Shown here: one piece after another, positions 24,590 through 36,056 of the stretch
How positions within the stretch are numbered: the first letter of the stretch is position 1
Layout: each line of letters opens with the position of its first letter
From: Tethya wilhelma
Taxonomy: Eukaryota; Porifera; Demospongiae; Tethyida; Tethyidae
Reading direction: 5' to 3'
Length of the DNA: 64,000 nucleotides
Assembly: GCA_964030475.1 (NCBI GenBank)
Contig: CAXIPT010000001.1
Coordinates: 2,765,075-2,829,074, forward strand
Position numbers and translations under genes: made by a program
The notes under the pieces: model-generated
Database searches by the model: none
Told to the model about the DNA's origin: nothing
The model's input: the letters and a program-made list of their open reading frames with translations, nothing else

Positions 24590-26171
24590 CACCATTGCCT
24601 AGCAACCAAACTTTTTATAAGCTAATTGCCAGTTAGATGGGTGGAGGTGACAATAGAGTAGCTAGGGGTCATAGGGGTGCCTGCCCCTAAATGTGTGGCA
24701 CTTGACCATGCATTGGATACCTCCTCCCCCCTCCTATACTTAGGGTCATGCAACTATAATTTGTGTGTTGTTGTAATGTACATAGAAAATATCCAAGTGT
24801 TTATAACGACCCTTGTTCATCATTCAGGACATTGTAATGACAGTTGGTACTTCTGGAGCACTAGACACTAGTATGGCAACTCTTTGTAATCCAGGCCAGT
24901 GTATTCTACTACCTAAACCTTGCTATACCATCTACAAGTGTTTGGCAGATGCCAGAGAAATTAAATTGAAACATTATAGGCTATTGGTAAGTACAAATAA
25001 GTGTTGTAATTGGCTCTTTGAATATACCACTACATCTGCCACTAAACCACCTCTGAATTCTGATCAATTCATACAGCCAGAGAGAGGCTGGGAGGTTGAT
25101 CTGGAAGACCTAGAGAGACAGATTGATGAGAATACAGCTGCCATCGTTGTCAACAACCCTAGCAACCCTTGTGGCTCTGTCTTCTCAAGACAACACATTA
25201 CTGACATACTGGCTGTTGCCGAGAGACACAAGAAGCCAATCATCGCCGATGAGGTCTATGCTGGAATGGTATGTGATTAATTGACTTGTCACTTCAATCT
25301 TATTGATACTAATATTATTATTCCAAGCATAGTTATCATCTATGCTTGAATCTTGCACATTACAAATTAATTTTGTTTCGATGCAAGGTATTCAAAGGTG
25401 AAGTGTTTCACTCGTTTGGTGAAGTGTCCAAGAACGTCCCTATTCTCAGCTGTGGAGCCATCTCTAAGAGGTTCCTAGTTCCTGGATGGAGAGTTGGATG
25501 GGTGGCTATATTTGACAAGCATGACTTGTTTAAGAAATATGTGAGTTGATGACATACTAGTGTGAATCCACTGTGATGTGTTAGTGGTTGTTTTCTTCTC
25601 AGGTTAAGCCTGGTCTGTTTCGCATGGCAACTAAACTGATAGGTCCATCAGTGCTCATTCAAGCTGCTCTTCCAGATGCTTTCAAAAATGTTCCAGAATC
25701 ATTCTTCTCTGAAACAATGGAAGTTTTTGAAAACAATGCCAAAGTTTGTTTCTCAGAACTTTCCAAAGTCCCTGGACTCACACCGATTATGCCTGCTGGA
25801 GCAATGTACATGATGGTGAGCAGCCACATCATGACATTGTGTATATAATTATAGTGCAACAGCTAATGTAAGGCTATCCATGGATCCTTGATTCAGATCA
25901 AGATTGACATGGCTAATTTCCCTGAGTTTGAAGACGATATTGCTTTCTTGAAACAGCTCATTATGGAACAAGGAGTCATATGCCTTCCAGGAAGTGTAAG
26001 TTTGCTTCTTAATCACAATTACCATGTACTTTAGGAATCCTGATGTGTCTGGTACAGATTTTTCAGTATCCCGATGCTCTACGGGTTGTATTGATCATGC
26101 CACAAGACAAACTGACTATTGCAATCGGTCGGATAGCAGAGTTCTGTAAGGAGCACTTCTCTAAAGCATGA
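24018..26171 (+). CDS. TAT: Tyrosine-aminotransferase-like enzyme (copy 2 of 3)
   Basis: Eight exons (24018-24264, 24387-24556, 24828-24986, 25077-25268, 25388-25540, 25603-25815, 25897-25995, 26058-26171) give 448 residues from the upstream ATG, or 425 from the ATG at 24087. The 23-residue extension (begins MYAVRCWPLLSLCPSRLVQ) has several Arg and no acidic residue, so it resembles a mitochondrial presequence. Enzyme motifs are [19 protein letters not shown] and the PLP-lysine motif SKRFLVPGWRVGW. The donor of exon 2 is embedded in a GT microsatellite. The donor of exon 1 (GTTAAA) is weak. Exon sizes from exon 3 to exon 7 equal those of copy 1. Confidence 0.88.
24557..24589. repeat. (GT)n microsatellite overlapping a splice donor
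   Basis: About 16 GT units begin exactly at the exon/intron border of aminotransferase copy 2, so the repeat supplies the GT of the donor. Confidence 0.9.
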
Positions 26172-26337
26172 CAGTGATAATTATAATAAACACAGGCAGT
26201 TATGAAAGATTTTTCATGTAAAAAAAAGCAAACAAAATTAATGTTTATCTCTAATGATTGACTGAGGGGGCGTTGCATTTAATTTTGTGGGCGGGTCTTG
26301 AACTCTGTACCGTGCAAGCTGCACTGAAGGAAAAGGC

Positions 26338-28188
26338 ATGGCTCAGTCCCAGTGGAAGCTGCTAGGCTCTAGAGCATCTCGCATTTGCGTCAATCCCATT
26401 CGACAGACGCGTGAGAATCACTATGTGGACCTAATAGAGCGATGTGAAAAGGAGATACTGGATTTGGCTTATGGTAAGTATTATTATTTTATTTTTAATA
26501 TGCCACAAAATGGACTCTTGTGTCACTTGTAGGTGATCCCACAAGGTTTGGCAACCTTCCTCCTCACCCTGCTGTCTATGAAGCTGTGAAAAAAGCTCTT
26601 GATTCAAGTAACATCATTGGTTATGGCCATTCATATGGTGTTGAATGTGCTAGGAGAGCAGTTGCCGAGACCTTCACCACTGACGAACACCCTCTCACTT
26701 TCAATGTATGACTTCAATCAATAGTGTCCTTACTTTCAATCAGTGTTCTATAAGCTTCATCTTACCATCATTACAGGATGTTCTAATGGTGATTGGTGCA
26801 GCTGGAGCTTTGGAGCTGTGCTTCACTGCACTGTGTGATAGAGGTGAACAGAACATCTTACTACCCAGACCTGGATTCGCCGAGTTTGGATCTTTTGCTG
26901 CAGCTGTTGGAGTTCAAACCAAACACTATCAACTGTTGGTATGTCCAACTAGTTACCTGTGCAGTGTACACTAATATTATTTACATATAAATGATCTTCA
27001 AATTCTCACATTATATTATAGCCAGATAGAGGCTGGGAAGTTGATCTGGAAGACCTTGAGAGACAGATTGATGAAAATACAGCTGCCATTGTTGTCAACA
27101 ACCCTAGCAACCCTTGTGGTTCTGTCTTCTCAAGACAACACATCACTGACATACTGGCTGTTGCCGAGAAACACAAGAAGCCAATCATTGCCGATGAGGT
27201 CTATGCTGGAATGGTATGTGAGACCAATTATTTTAAACATCTATTAATTTGTACCCAAATGTTGCTTGAAACTTTATGCAGGTATTCAAAGGGAAAGAGT
27301 TTCACTCAATTGGCTCAGTGTCTAAGAACGTCCCAGTCATTAGCTGTGGAAGCCTCTCCAAGCGCTACCTCGTTCCTGGTTTTAGATGTGGCTGGGTTGT
27401 CATGTATGACAAACATGGCTTGCTTAAGGAAAATGTAAACACTGTGTCACATAATTAGTTCAAAGCAAGAATGCACCACAATATTTCATTTTCTGATCTC
27501 CAGATCATACCAGGGTTTCAACAGCTAATCCAGAGACCTAGTGTCAATCCTTCTGTGATAATTCAGCAAGCTCTCCCGGACATTTTAAAGAATGTACCCA
27601 AATCTCACATGGATAAATCCATGGAGGTCATTGAGAACAATGCTATAGCCTGTTTCTCAGCACTTTCAGAAGTACCTGGACTTGTACCAGTCATGTCTGC
27701 TGGTGCAATGTACATGATGGTAAATACTGGATATAAAGGTACATAATATTGTTTTCATCAATATTGTGCTCTTGTAATACAGGTCAAGATTGAACTGGAA
27801 CACTTTCCTGAGTTCAAGGATGATGTTAGTTTCTTGAAGCAGCTTGTTTTGGAGCAAGGTGTGGTGTGTATGCCAGGCTCTGTAAGTTTCTTTACTGCAA
27901 TAATTATACAGTTGAAGCATGCAAGTTTCACGATTATTTTCAATCACTACATGACCTATTATAGTATCACTAGCCAGACTCTCCACAAAAATGGAGACTC
28001 TCTACAAAAATGGGAGTTGCAGAAAGTATATATATGACTAGTAAGATTATACTGTCTTTTAACATCATAAAATTACACAGATATTCCAGTATCCCAGTGG
28101 TATGAGGATTGTACTGGTAATGCCACAGGACAAGTTGAAAGATGCAGTTGGTAGACTGGCAGAGTTTTGTGGGAAACACTATAGTTGA
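26338..28188 (+). CDS. TAT: Tyrosine-aminotransferase-like enzyme (copy 3 of 3)
   Basis: Eight exons (26338-26473, 26533-26705, 26777-26938, 27022-27213, 27282-27434, 27504-27719, 27783-27881, 28081-28188) give 412 residues, with the same intron positions as the other copies. Motifs are [19 protein letters not shown] and [13 protein letters not shown] around the PLP lysine. The last replaces the usual WRLGW by FRCGW. Exon 4 is almost identical in nucleotides to exon 4 of copy 2, while flanking exons are clearly more different, which suggests recent gene conversion. A short direct repeat lies in the last intron near 27975-28015. No targeting extension is seen, so it is probably cytosolic. Confidence 0.88.
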
Positions 28189-28591
28189 CTTTAGTTCTGT
28201 TTTTATTGACCATTGACACAGGTCCATATAATATTATACTACTAGCTTGTAATTGAGTTTCTTTTTAACTTCCACAACTCTTATACCATTGCCTGGAACA
28301 ATCAATTTTGTATTTAAGATGTGTTCATTGCTGTGGTTGACATAATGACATTGTATGTACACGCACATGACATTGTACTGGACAATGCTTGCCATGACTG
28401 TCTGTTTTGAGTGCTGTGTGTATTGTATTACTTTGGCAGAAATATTGGTGACTAAGAACCAACAGTGAGTCTCACTTCCCCCCATTCACCTATAACTATA
28501 CCACACTGGTTAGAGTACAGAACAACAGTCTCCATTTAATACTGAGTTAACATCCACAATTGCATGTACTTCACTGCTATGATAGTAGAGA
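28189..28591. other. Intergenic between aminotransferase 3 and secreted-protein gene
   Basis: 403 bases of AT-rich sequence. It should hold the 3' UTR of the aminotransferase and the promoter of the following gene. No clear motif is seen. Confidence 0.4.
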
Positions 28592-29278
28592 ATGAAGACA
28601 AGATTACTGTTCAGTTTTAGCCTTGTGATTTTCGTTGGCCTCACTCAAGGTAGACTGAAAGAGACCTCGGAAGAAATTGCTTTGCTAGAGAGTCTGAGTC
28701 ACCTTGTGGATGAACATAGTGATGATGCTCTCATAGAAGACATGAATGATGAAATTGCCACTGTAAATGTCACTGATGTTGGTGTGGCTTCTATCCAGGT
28801 AGTGGGACTCCTTGTCAAAAATGTTGGCACTCTAGTTTGCAAGCTATTGGATGCTGGTGAAAAAGTAGCAGAGCATCACATTGACAGCTGGCTATATGAG
28901 AACATTATGAGAGCAATAGAAGAGGTGAATGACGCTGGCTCTGACTGGAGGGATTCAGAGAAGGACAAACAGCAGCAGCAAAACAGAGACACTGGCAATA
29001 ATCCCCAGCTTCCAACCTACCATCATAATCCATACCTTTACCACTATCCTAACCGTCACCTCACACCCCCTCACCATTATCACCTCACACCCCCTCACCC
29101 TCACCCCCATCACCATTGGAATATCTTGCACAGGATAAGGAAGTTTCTCAGAGAACGTCGTCTAAAACTATGGCACAAAATCAAAAAGTTCTTCAAAAAG
29201 CATGGACATGTGTTTATGAAAGTTGGTCATACAGTGTGCAAAGTAGTTGAAGCTATTTCATGCAAGGAGCAGGAATAA
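28592..29278 (+). CDS. Secreted protein of unknown family: acidic half, His/Pro-rich linker, cationic C-terminus
   Basis: An intronless 228-residue frame. Residues 1-20 are a clear signal peptide. Residues 24-62 are strongly acidic and lead into a helix-like section up to about 112 with one Cys (83). Residues 113-139 are polar and include QQQQ. Residues 143-175 are rich in His, Tyr and Pro and contain an imperfect repeat of HLTPPH. Residues 176-222 are very basic and amphipathic, with Trp, Arg, Lys and Phe spaced as in a helix (HRIRKFLRERRLKLWHKIKK), and end with two Cys (216, 224). The layout of acidic section plus cationic amphipathic end resembles precursors of host-defence peptides, and the His block could bind metal. 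I recognise no homologue; both ideas are inference. Confidence 0.8.
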   Translation: MKTRLLFSFSLVIFVGLTQGRLKETSEEIALLESLSHLVDEHSDDALIEDMNDEIATVNVTDVGVASIQVVGLLVKNVGTLVCKLLDAGEKVAEHHIDSWLYENIMRAIEEVNDAGSDWRDSEKDKQQQQNRDTGNNPQLPTYHHNPYLYHYPNRHLTPPHHYHLTPPHPHPHHHWNILHRIRKFLRERRLKLWHKIKKFFKKHGHVFMKVGHTVCKVVEAISCKEQE

Positions 29279-29458
29279 TAACAAACATTATATAATGAGG
29301 TTTGTAACAAATTGATGCCTCAAAGGTATAGTCATGCCAAACAAAGATGATTATAGAAACTTGTAATGTGTAATATTTAATTATTATTGTTATTGTTTAT
29401 GCTTTTGTATCAATGAAAAATACCTTATTTACAAAGCTAGCTAGAGTCCCTTCTTAGA

Positions 29459-32200
29459 CTAGTCTTGGTGTTCCTTCACAGGTTCTTCAAACGATTCTCC
29501 GTACTCATTCACCCTGCTCCTGTCCACAGGATACAACCTGGAGAGTGCACACATTAAAGTGCACATAGAGCCATTCTCTATCTTTATGCACATTATGGTG
29601 AGGACCTACCATCTCTGGTAGAGGTAGACTACAAAGACCAAGTCATCTCTAAAGACTGCGATGCGATGTGACGTAGGCATGGTGATGATGAATGCAAACA
29701 CATCATCAATGAATGTATTGAATGCCTGTATACACACACATGTACACAATGTATATATATAAGTCAGGATAATATTAATTTTAACCGGCAGCTTACTTTA
29801 TACATGAATGCTCTCCATGGAAGATGGGCAACTGATTTTAGCTGAAAAATTGAGTATCTAGAGTGATTAGCAGTTTAGAAAAAGTAGAGTTTAATTAATA
29901 CCTTATAGTTCAGAAACAATTGGGGGAGCATGAACAGAAATCCGAAGGCATATACTCCTAATCAGTGAAGTAAAACAGTGAATGGAATGCTTGCCCATGA
30001 GTATCACCAGAATTAACTCACCATTCACCAAGCTATGAATGACCCACGAGTACCAGCTGCATGTGAACCAAGCCACAATCAAGTCACTCATCTAGTTTAC
30101 ACACATTCTATAATAGTAACCTCGACCTCTGTACCTTCTGTATGAGGAATAGATGAGCTGATAGCCTGCTCCAGCAACCACTAGTGGGTAGAGGACGTAA
30201 GAGAGCTTGTGCATGGCCTCAGAATCGTAAGACTCGGTCTCAATTTCAGCCTTCACTTTCTTTCCTCTCTAGGAAGGAAGATGATGAATGTCTACTATTG
30301 AGAGAGTTGAGAGTGATGTATATAACCAACCTCGATCCTTGGTATCAAGCCTGTCCACGTGATTCTAATCTTGAAAGCCTTAAACACTTTCCACAGCTGC
30401 ACAAGTGAAATGAACAATAGCGTTTACACTCACAATAATAGCAACAGAACACTCATAAGCTCCTGATAATAGTAGGGCCAGCAAAACGTGCAATCGTGTA
30501 CATACCTACCTCTATCACTGTCCCAATGCCAGCAGGTATGAGAACAAGCAGGCTTGTCTTCTCATCCATTAGATAGAGAAAGACTACAGTCTGACTGAAG
30601 AACCTCCAGATTACTGTGAGGAGAGGAGAAATCATTTGATGTTATGAAGAGATCGCACTATATCAAAATGCAGGGACAGCTATTGAGACATACTTGTCCT
30701 TGAGGAGAGACCAACCATGGTTTTACGACGCCTCCAAAATGAAATATCATTTTTGAAAGCTAGAAAGTCAAACAGCAACTGCAGCAATAGATCATATCTT
30801 ACCAACTAAAGCATCATACAGAGAAATGGACATACATGAAAGAAAGAGATGAAGACTGTCAGACTAAAGAGCCACAAACTAGTGTCGAGAAATATCCCCT
30901 TGATATCATCAAATTCCTTTTCAGAGAAACCTACAGGTCAAGAATTGGCCAAAGCAAGTAATCATAGATAACCATCAAGTGCAAAATATCAGCTAGTATA
31001 TTGCACTACCTAGAGTTCTCATGGTTTTCATAGCCTGTTCAAATATCAACCACAGTCTGAGATGACCAATGCCCACTGGCGAGTAGGAGATTTCCAATGG
31101 AACAGTGGTGTTCACTTCAGAGAGGTACTGAACAGAGGCCAGTGGAAGCAATAGAGGAGATGACTGCTTATCACTTGTGCACATATTAATAATAATAATT
31201 GTACCTCTAAATCCTTAGCTCTCACACGCAGCCTATCCACATAAAGCACAGGTAGGTATTGCAAAGGCACTGTCTGTATTACACTGCAAAACAATAATGA
31301 ATCATTGATCACAATCATCGAGGAGCTTGAGGCTGTGCTTCTAACCGTAGTGCATTCCACATGTCCTGGGGGATGCCTTGCCTATCAAACTGCCAGTCTT
31401 CAGTTAAACTGTGAACAGTGAGCCATGGTATCCAATGGGTGACAGGACTCTCACTACCAGTGCTGTTCTGTAATGACACACACACACAAGAAGATTAAAC
31501 AAGAGTAAAACAGTTACTGTATGTGTGTGAAAGACAACTGTGTTGTTGGTACAGGGGCAGGCATTCACCTCTGTTCCACTGGTCAGTAAATTGAAGGTAC
31601 TGGACTTTGGAACGGAATATCTCGTCAATGGAACCACTGACACTGACAAAGATGATACATCACTATGATGTAATGGGGATTTCCCTTTTGGTCCAAGGTA
31701 AACATGTGCATACAGTGATCCATTCTGGAGTGTAGATCTTGGTAGAGAAACAGTGACATTCCTGAAAAAGCAAAGCCATGACATTTGACCAAATGACCTG
31801 ACTTGAGAGTATGGACAGGAATAATAATTTACACTTACTCTTTGAATTCATCAGTTCTCAAAAGATTTTTCTTACGATAAAGAAGTTCCAAAGTCTTTGC
31901 ACTACTAAGAGGTTTACTTTTTGTTGACGTGAACACCCAGAGCTGAAGAGGAACACACACCAGAGCACAGACACAATGTCATGATCCCATAACACCAACA
32001 TAATTTGTAAAAATCTATATGTGTGTCAGTGCACCCACCTCCAAATGTTTATCTCTGGAATAAGCTGGAAGTATACATCTCTGGGGCTGCTTAGGGTTGC
32101 ACTGGGGAGGGTTGAAGATGCCGTATATCACATAGCAGTTGTAGGCCAAGTAGAGGAGCGCCAGGATCACTACTACTCGAGTGAATGAGAAGAATGCCAT
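29459..32200 (-). CDS. CLPTM1L: CLPTM1L (cleft lip and palate transmembrane protein 1-like)
   Basis: Sixteen exons sum to 530 residues (human 538): 32039-32200, 31839-31942, 31569-31761, 31346-31467, 31205-31283, 31010-31127, 30836-30930, 30694-30778, 30510-30613, 30331-30396, 30135-30268, 30022-30056, 29902-29957, 29797-29841, 29610-29725, 29459-29537. An N-terminal membrane anchor is followed by a luminal domain with several N-glycosylation sites and then by the conserved multi-pass part: [72 protein letters not shown] and [22 protein letters not shown]1L has been described as a lipid scramblase for glucosaminyl-PI in GPI-anchor synthesis at the ER. A transposon now lies 85 bases upstream of its start codon. 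Confidence 0.96.
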
Positions 32201-32285
32201 GTCAGAAACACGTGGAAGAAATTCTCTAAATAAACGAATTCAAACTACAGACTGTTTCAATATTACAAACGAAAACCTGACTGGC

Positions 32286-32360
32286 CAAGAGTAAATAAGG
32301 GAGAGAGAGTGTCGAACGGCGCATACCCGTGTAGAAACACTGTGTGCAAAGTAACGTGAC
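32286..32360 (+). repeat. Left terminal inverted repeat of the transposon
   Basis: 75 bases, exactly the reverse complement of 37223-37297. The inner end is AACGTGAC. The outer end abuts the 7-base duplication. Confidence 0.95.
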
Positions 32361-32430
32361 TTTCTGAACGATTCACGTGTGATTGTTGACGTCACGCGCG
32401 CGCCACGCCTCAAAAATTACAAAGTTAAAA

Positions 32431-33741
32431 ATGAGCGAGGCACAGAAAGAAGATGAATTTGACAAGTTGTGCCTTTACATAGATGATTTTTGTGAGGAAG
32501 AAGATCAAGGGACCTCTACCTCGGCAACTACTACTGGAAGCGGCATAGGAAGTAAGCGTTGCAAAAAGGCCAAAGGGGGCAGTGGGGGCTCTAAAAGAAA
32601 ACGAAAAATGCTCAACAAGGATGAAAAGGCTCAAGTCATGCTCTCTATTTGTGACGTGAATGTTGACGATGTTTTTTTGTACGTGAAAGAATCACTGAGT
32701 AAAGAGTCACATGTCACAGAAAACAGTTCTCGACAAGACTTTTGGACAATGTTACAACGTTCTCAGCAGTTGGTTACTGGATTGCTGCGTACTCTGGTAA
32801 ATGTGTTTGCCTCACTATATAAATCGTGTGACAAAGGTAAAGACAAATACATAAAATTTCAACTTGAATGGCATCAGTATTGTAGTGTGTTTCTGCTGCC
32901 CCCTGACAAAGGCTTATCTGATGTCAAAATTAACCCCCGAAAGAATGAGGATCTTGCCCGTGTACAGCAGAGGTGGGTTGGTTTTTGTGAAGGATTGTCT
33001 GTTGAGAAAGATGTTAGGGATGCAATAATGATATCTTTATGCAATGCAGTATATAAATATCTGCTCAAACGTGTGTCAACAGTTCAGCAGTGTATATTGC
33101 AACCCATGAGCTCAAGTGATAATCCTACAACATGTATAGATCATGACACAGATTCTGTTTATTATCGATTTTGTGGTGCTGCACTTGCAAGTATGTTGCA
33201 TGCTCGATATGACAAACGTCGTATTTGCAAATCTGATCAAAAAGAGAGTATAGAACATGAGATACTTATATTGAAATGTATTCAATGTGAAGATAAGAAC
33301 CACATTCCTGAAGAACTAAAGTACAGAGATAGAGGACATATGTATTTCCCTTCAAAAGAGTTTCTGTCATTTCTAAGAACACTTGACAGCTGTGTAATGG
33401 AGAATGCAAATGATAGTACGTTCAAAAAATATGGTCCTGAAATGATTGAAGTGACAGTAAAACAAATGGAAGCTACTCTCGAGTTACAACAGCAATTCAA
33501 GTCTCTGATTACCAACTGTCTGATGAAAAACAATACTACAAACGTGGAAGGTTTTGATTCTTCTATTAAATCTGTATACAAAGAACTTAGCCGTAAACTG
33601 TGCCATACTCGTCTTGGTGAATTTATCAGTGCTACTCAACAAAAACTAGCTGCTTCACAGGGAAAATCTACACTTGCTGGCCAAAATTTAAGAGATGGGT
33701 TGTTGACATCACATGTAAACACAAAGTCATTGCTCAACTGA
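32431..33741 (+). CDS. Transposon-encoded protein of unknown function (ORF1)
   Basis: An intronless frame of 436 residues with an ATG start 70 bases inside the left TIR. The N-terminus is acidic (EDEFDKLCLYIDDFCEEED), followed by a Ser/Thr/Gly-rich stretch and a basic nuclear-localisation-like cluster (GSKRKRK) near residue 65. The rest looks like an alpha-helical globular domain with scattered Cys and a segment YRFCGAALASMLHARYD. I recognise no family. Many two-gene DNA transposons pair a transposase with a separate DNA-binding or accessory protein, so an accessory transposition role is plausible. It is inside the element, not a host gene. Confidence 0.8.
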   Translation: MSEAQKEDEFDKLCLYIDDFCEEEDQGTSTSATTTGSGIGSKRCKKAKGGSGGSKRKRKMLNKDEKAQVMLSICDVNVDDVFLYVKESLSKESHVTENSSRQDFWTMLQRSQQLVTGLLRTLVNVFASLYKSCDKGKDKYIKFQLEWHQYCSVFLLPPDKGLSDVKINPRKNEDLARVQQRWVGFCEGLSVEKDVRDAIMISLCNAVYKYLLKRVSTVQQCILQPMSSSDNPTTCIDHDTDSVYYRFCGAALASMLHARYDKRRICKSDQKESIEHEILILKCIQCEDKNHIPEELKYRDRGHMYFPSKEFLSFLRTLDSCVMENANDSTFKKYGPEMIEVTVKQMEATLELQQQFKSLITNCLMKNNTTNVEGFDSSIKSVYKELSRKLCHTRLGEFISATQQKLAASQGKSTLAGQNLRDGLLTSHVNTKSLLN

Positions 33742-33839
33742 TCATTATACTTTTTTTTAACACTTGCAAATTGATTCGAACACACGAATTATTATCACAC
33801 ACACACACACACGTTATATTGAAATTTTCACTGTAACAG

Positions 33840-35999
33840 TTATGTTTGTTTCTCTTGTCTATTATACTTTTTCTTTTCAAGTTGTATGCTGGGTACGAAC
33901 AGGGGCATGTCTCGATAGTATTTCCCACTATGATGACTAGAAGTGACTGTCTTGTTGCATATGTATTTGGCTCTTGCAGTAGAGTAGTTGACACTATCTA
34001 ATTTGTTCCCACTTATATACTTGTACTGTGCAAACAAAGTTTCAACTGCACTTCCCGATACCCTTAGAGGGACCAAATAGTATCCAGGATAACGTTTAAA
34101 GAAATCCTGGCAAAGTAGCTTGTAACCAAAAACATCAATCCGTAGGTTGTCCCAAGCTGTATGTGTGTTNNNNNNNNNNNNNNNNNNNNNNNNNNNNNNN
34201 NNNNNNNNNNNNNNNNNNNNNNNNNNNNNNGGGGGGGGGGGGGGGGGGGGGAGGAAGAGCGCATGAGTGAGATGTGTTGTTAAAGATTGTCACTGCATGT
34301 ATGCCTATATACAGAGCAGCTATCGATTTCTTACTTTGCCAAGAGATAAACAACTTTTGCTTAGGATCACATGGATTAAAGGATTGGTCTGCAGGTACAT
34401 ATATAGGGGGAAAAGATAATCAGGATGCACACTAGCACTGACAATGAGAAAAACTGACATATACATACATGATGATGTTAGAGATTCAATCCAGTTTGAA
34501 AAAAATGAGTACCCTTCGTCGATATTCTTGAGTACCTCACTGCTTTCATCCTTTATCTTACTGTGACAAAGCAGTCCTCTCTCAAAAAGCTTACTACAAG
34601 CCTCCAAGTATTTCCTGGTACTATCAACAGAGGGAGCATCCTGAGGAGTTGGCATTTGAGAAGTATAATGGAACAGTTCAGTTAAAACCTGTTCCTGCTG
34701 TAGAAATGGAGAAATAATAAAATTTCTTGATTTACTTGTTGAGTCAGACATAATTATTATGTCACTATAAAAATATTATACCTGCATCACTTTAGCAGGG
34801 GCTACATTGAGTTTCGTCCAAGCATCCCGTAACACATATGATTCTCTGAGACGAGGCACCATTCTTGCTTCTCCTCTGTTCCTTCTTTCAATTTCACGCT
34901 TGTACATATTACAAATTGTCCTCCATCCAAAACTAACCCCATCAAGCTCAAAGGATTTTGTTCCTCCTCTTTGTGAAGAATATAAAGCATTTATCATATT
35001 CTTCAGCTGTATGTAATAATATGAATGTAAGAAAAATAATATTATGTTATTATGTTACATTATGAGACTCGATCGGTATATAATATAATACTACGTGTAT
35101 ATGTATACCTGATGGCTAGGACAAATAATCCAATAGATCATTCTAGCAGGGTCAAAAGGGTTCTGGAACTCTGGTTTGACTTCACAGACTCCATAAGCAC
35201 CCTGGACTCCAGTCGTAGCTTTAATAACAGATACATTAGCAGCAGCAGCATCGCAAACCAAGGCATACGTCCTAAATCCATACAAGTGAAACACCTTGAT
35301 GGACTCGAATACACATGACAATATAAATTTGCTCTCTAATGATCCAGAACTTGTAAAGTAAGGACCAACCACATCAAAGGCTGATGTCAAATCACGCCAC
35401 AAAAATTGTAGGATGTATGTTGTTTGCTTTGTTCGGCACTGAGGATCTAAGAGCTGGTAGATATCAGTGAGAGAGGCAAGTTCTTCATGGCTCATCGCAA
35501 GACCAACAAGTTGATGACTACGGGAGTTCCACATTAACCGGCATACTACCTTTACTTCGTCGAATATTAATACACCATCGCCTTGTGGTATTTGCAACTT
35601 TTCTGCCATTCTCTGCAACTTGAATTCTTCAAACCGTTTTGCTTCTTGTGCAAGTCTGTCATGACATGCACCTACACATGTATATATGAAATATGTGTTG
35701 TGATATATAATTATAGAAATTTAAATTACATTAAAAATATTATTATAATTTATTATGTGTTGAACAAACCTGCATCATCACGGAATGCTCCTGTGTATGC
35801 CTGTAGAGTAGCCCGTGAAGGCAACTGTATCAAGCCAAAACTTTTTAAAGCATCATAAGCTGCAGGGCTTCTATTGTAGACAGCCAACGCAAGCCTAATA
35901 GTTACCATACTCCAACGATTGCTACGGTTACCTGTACCTAGTATATAATAAAATACATATTTTAATGGTTGCACTTGCAGGTATATACGTGTGTGTGTG

Positions 36000-36056
<57 letters not shown>

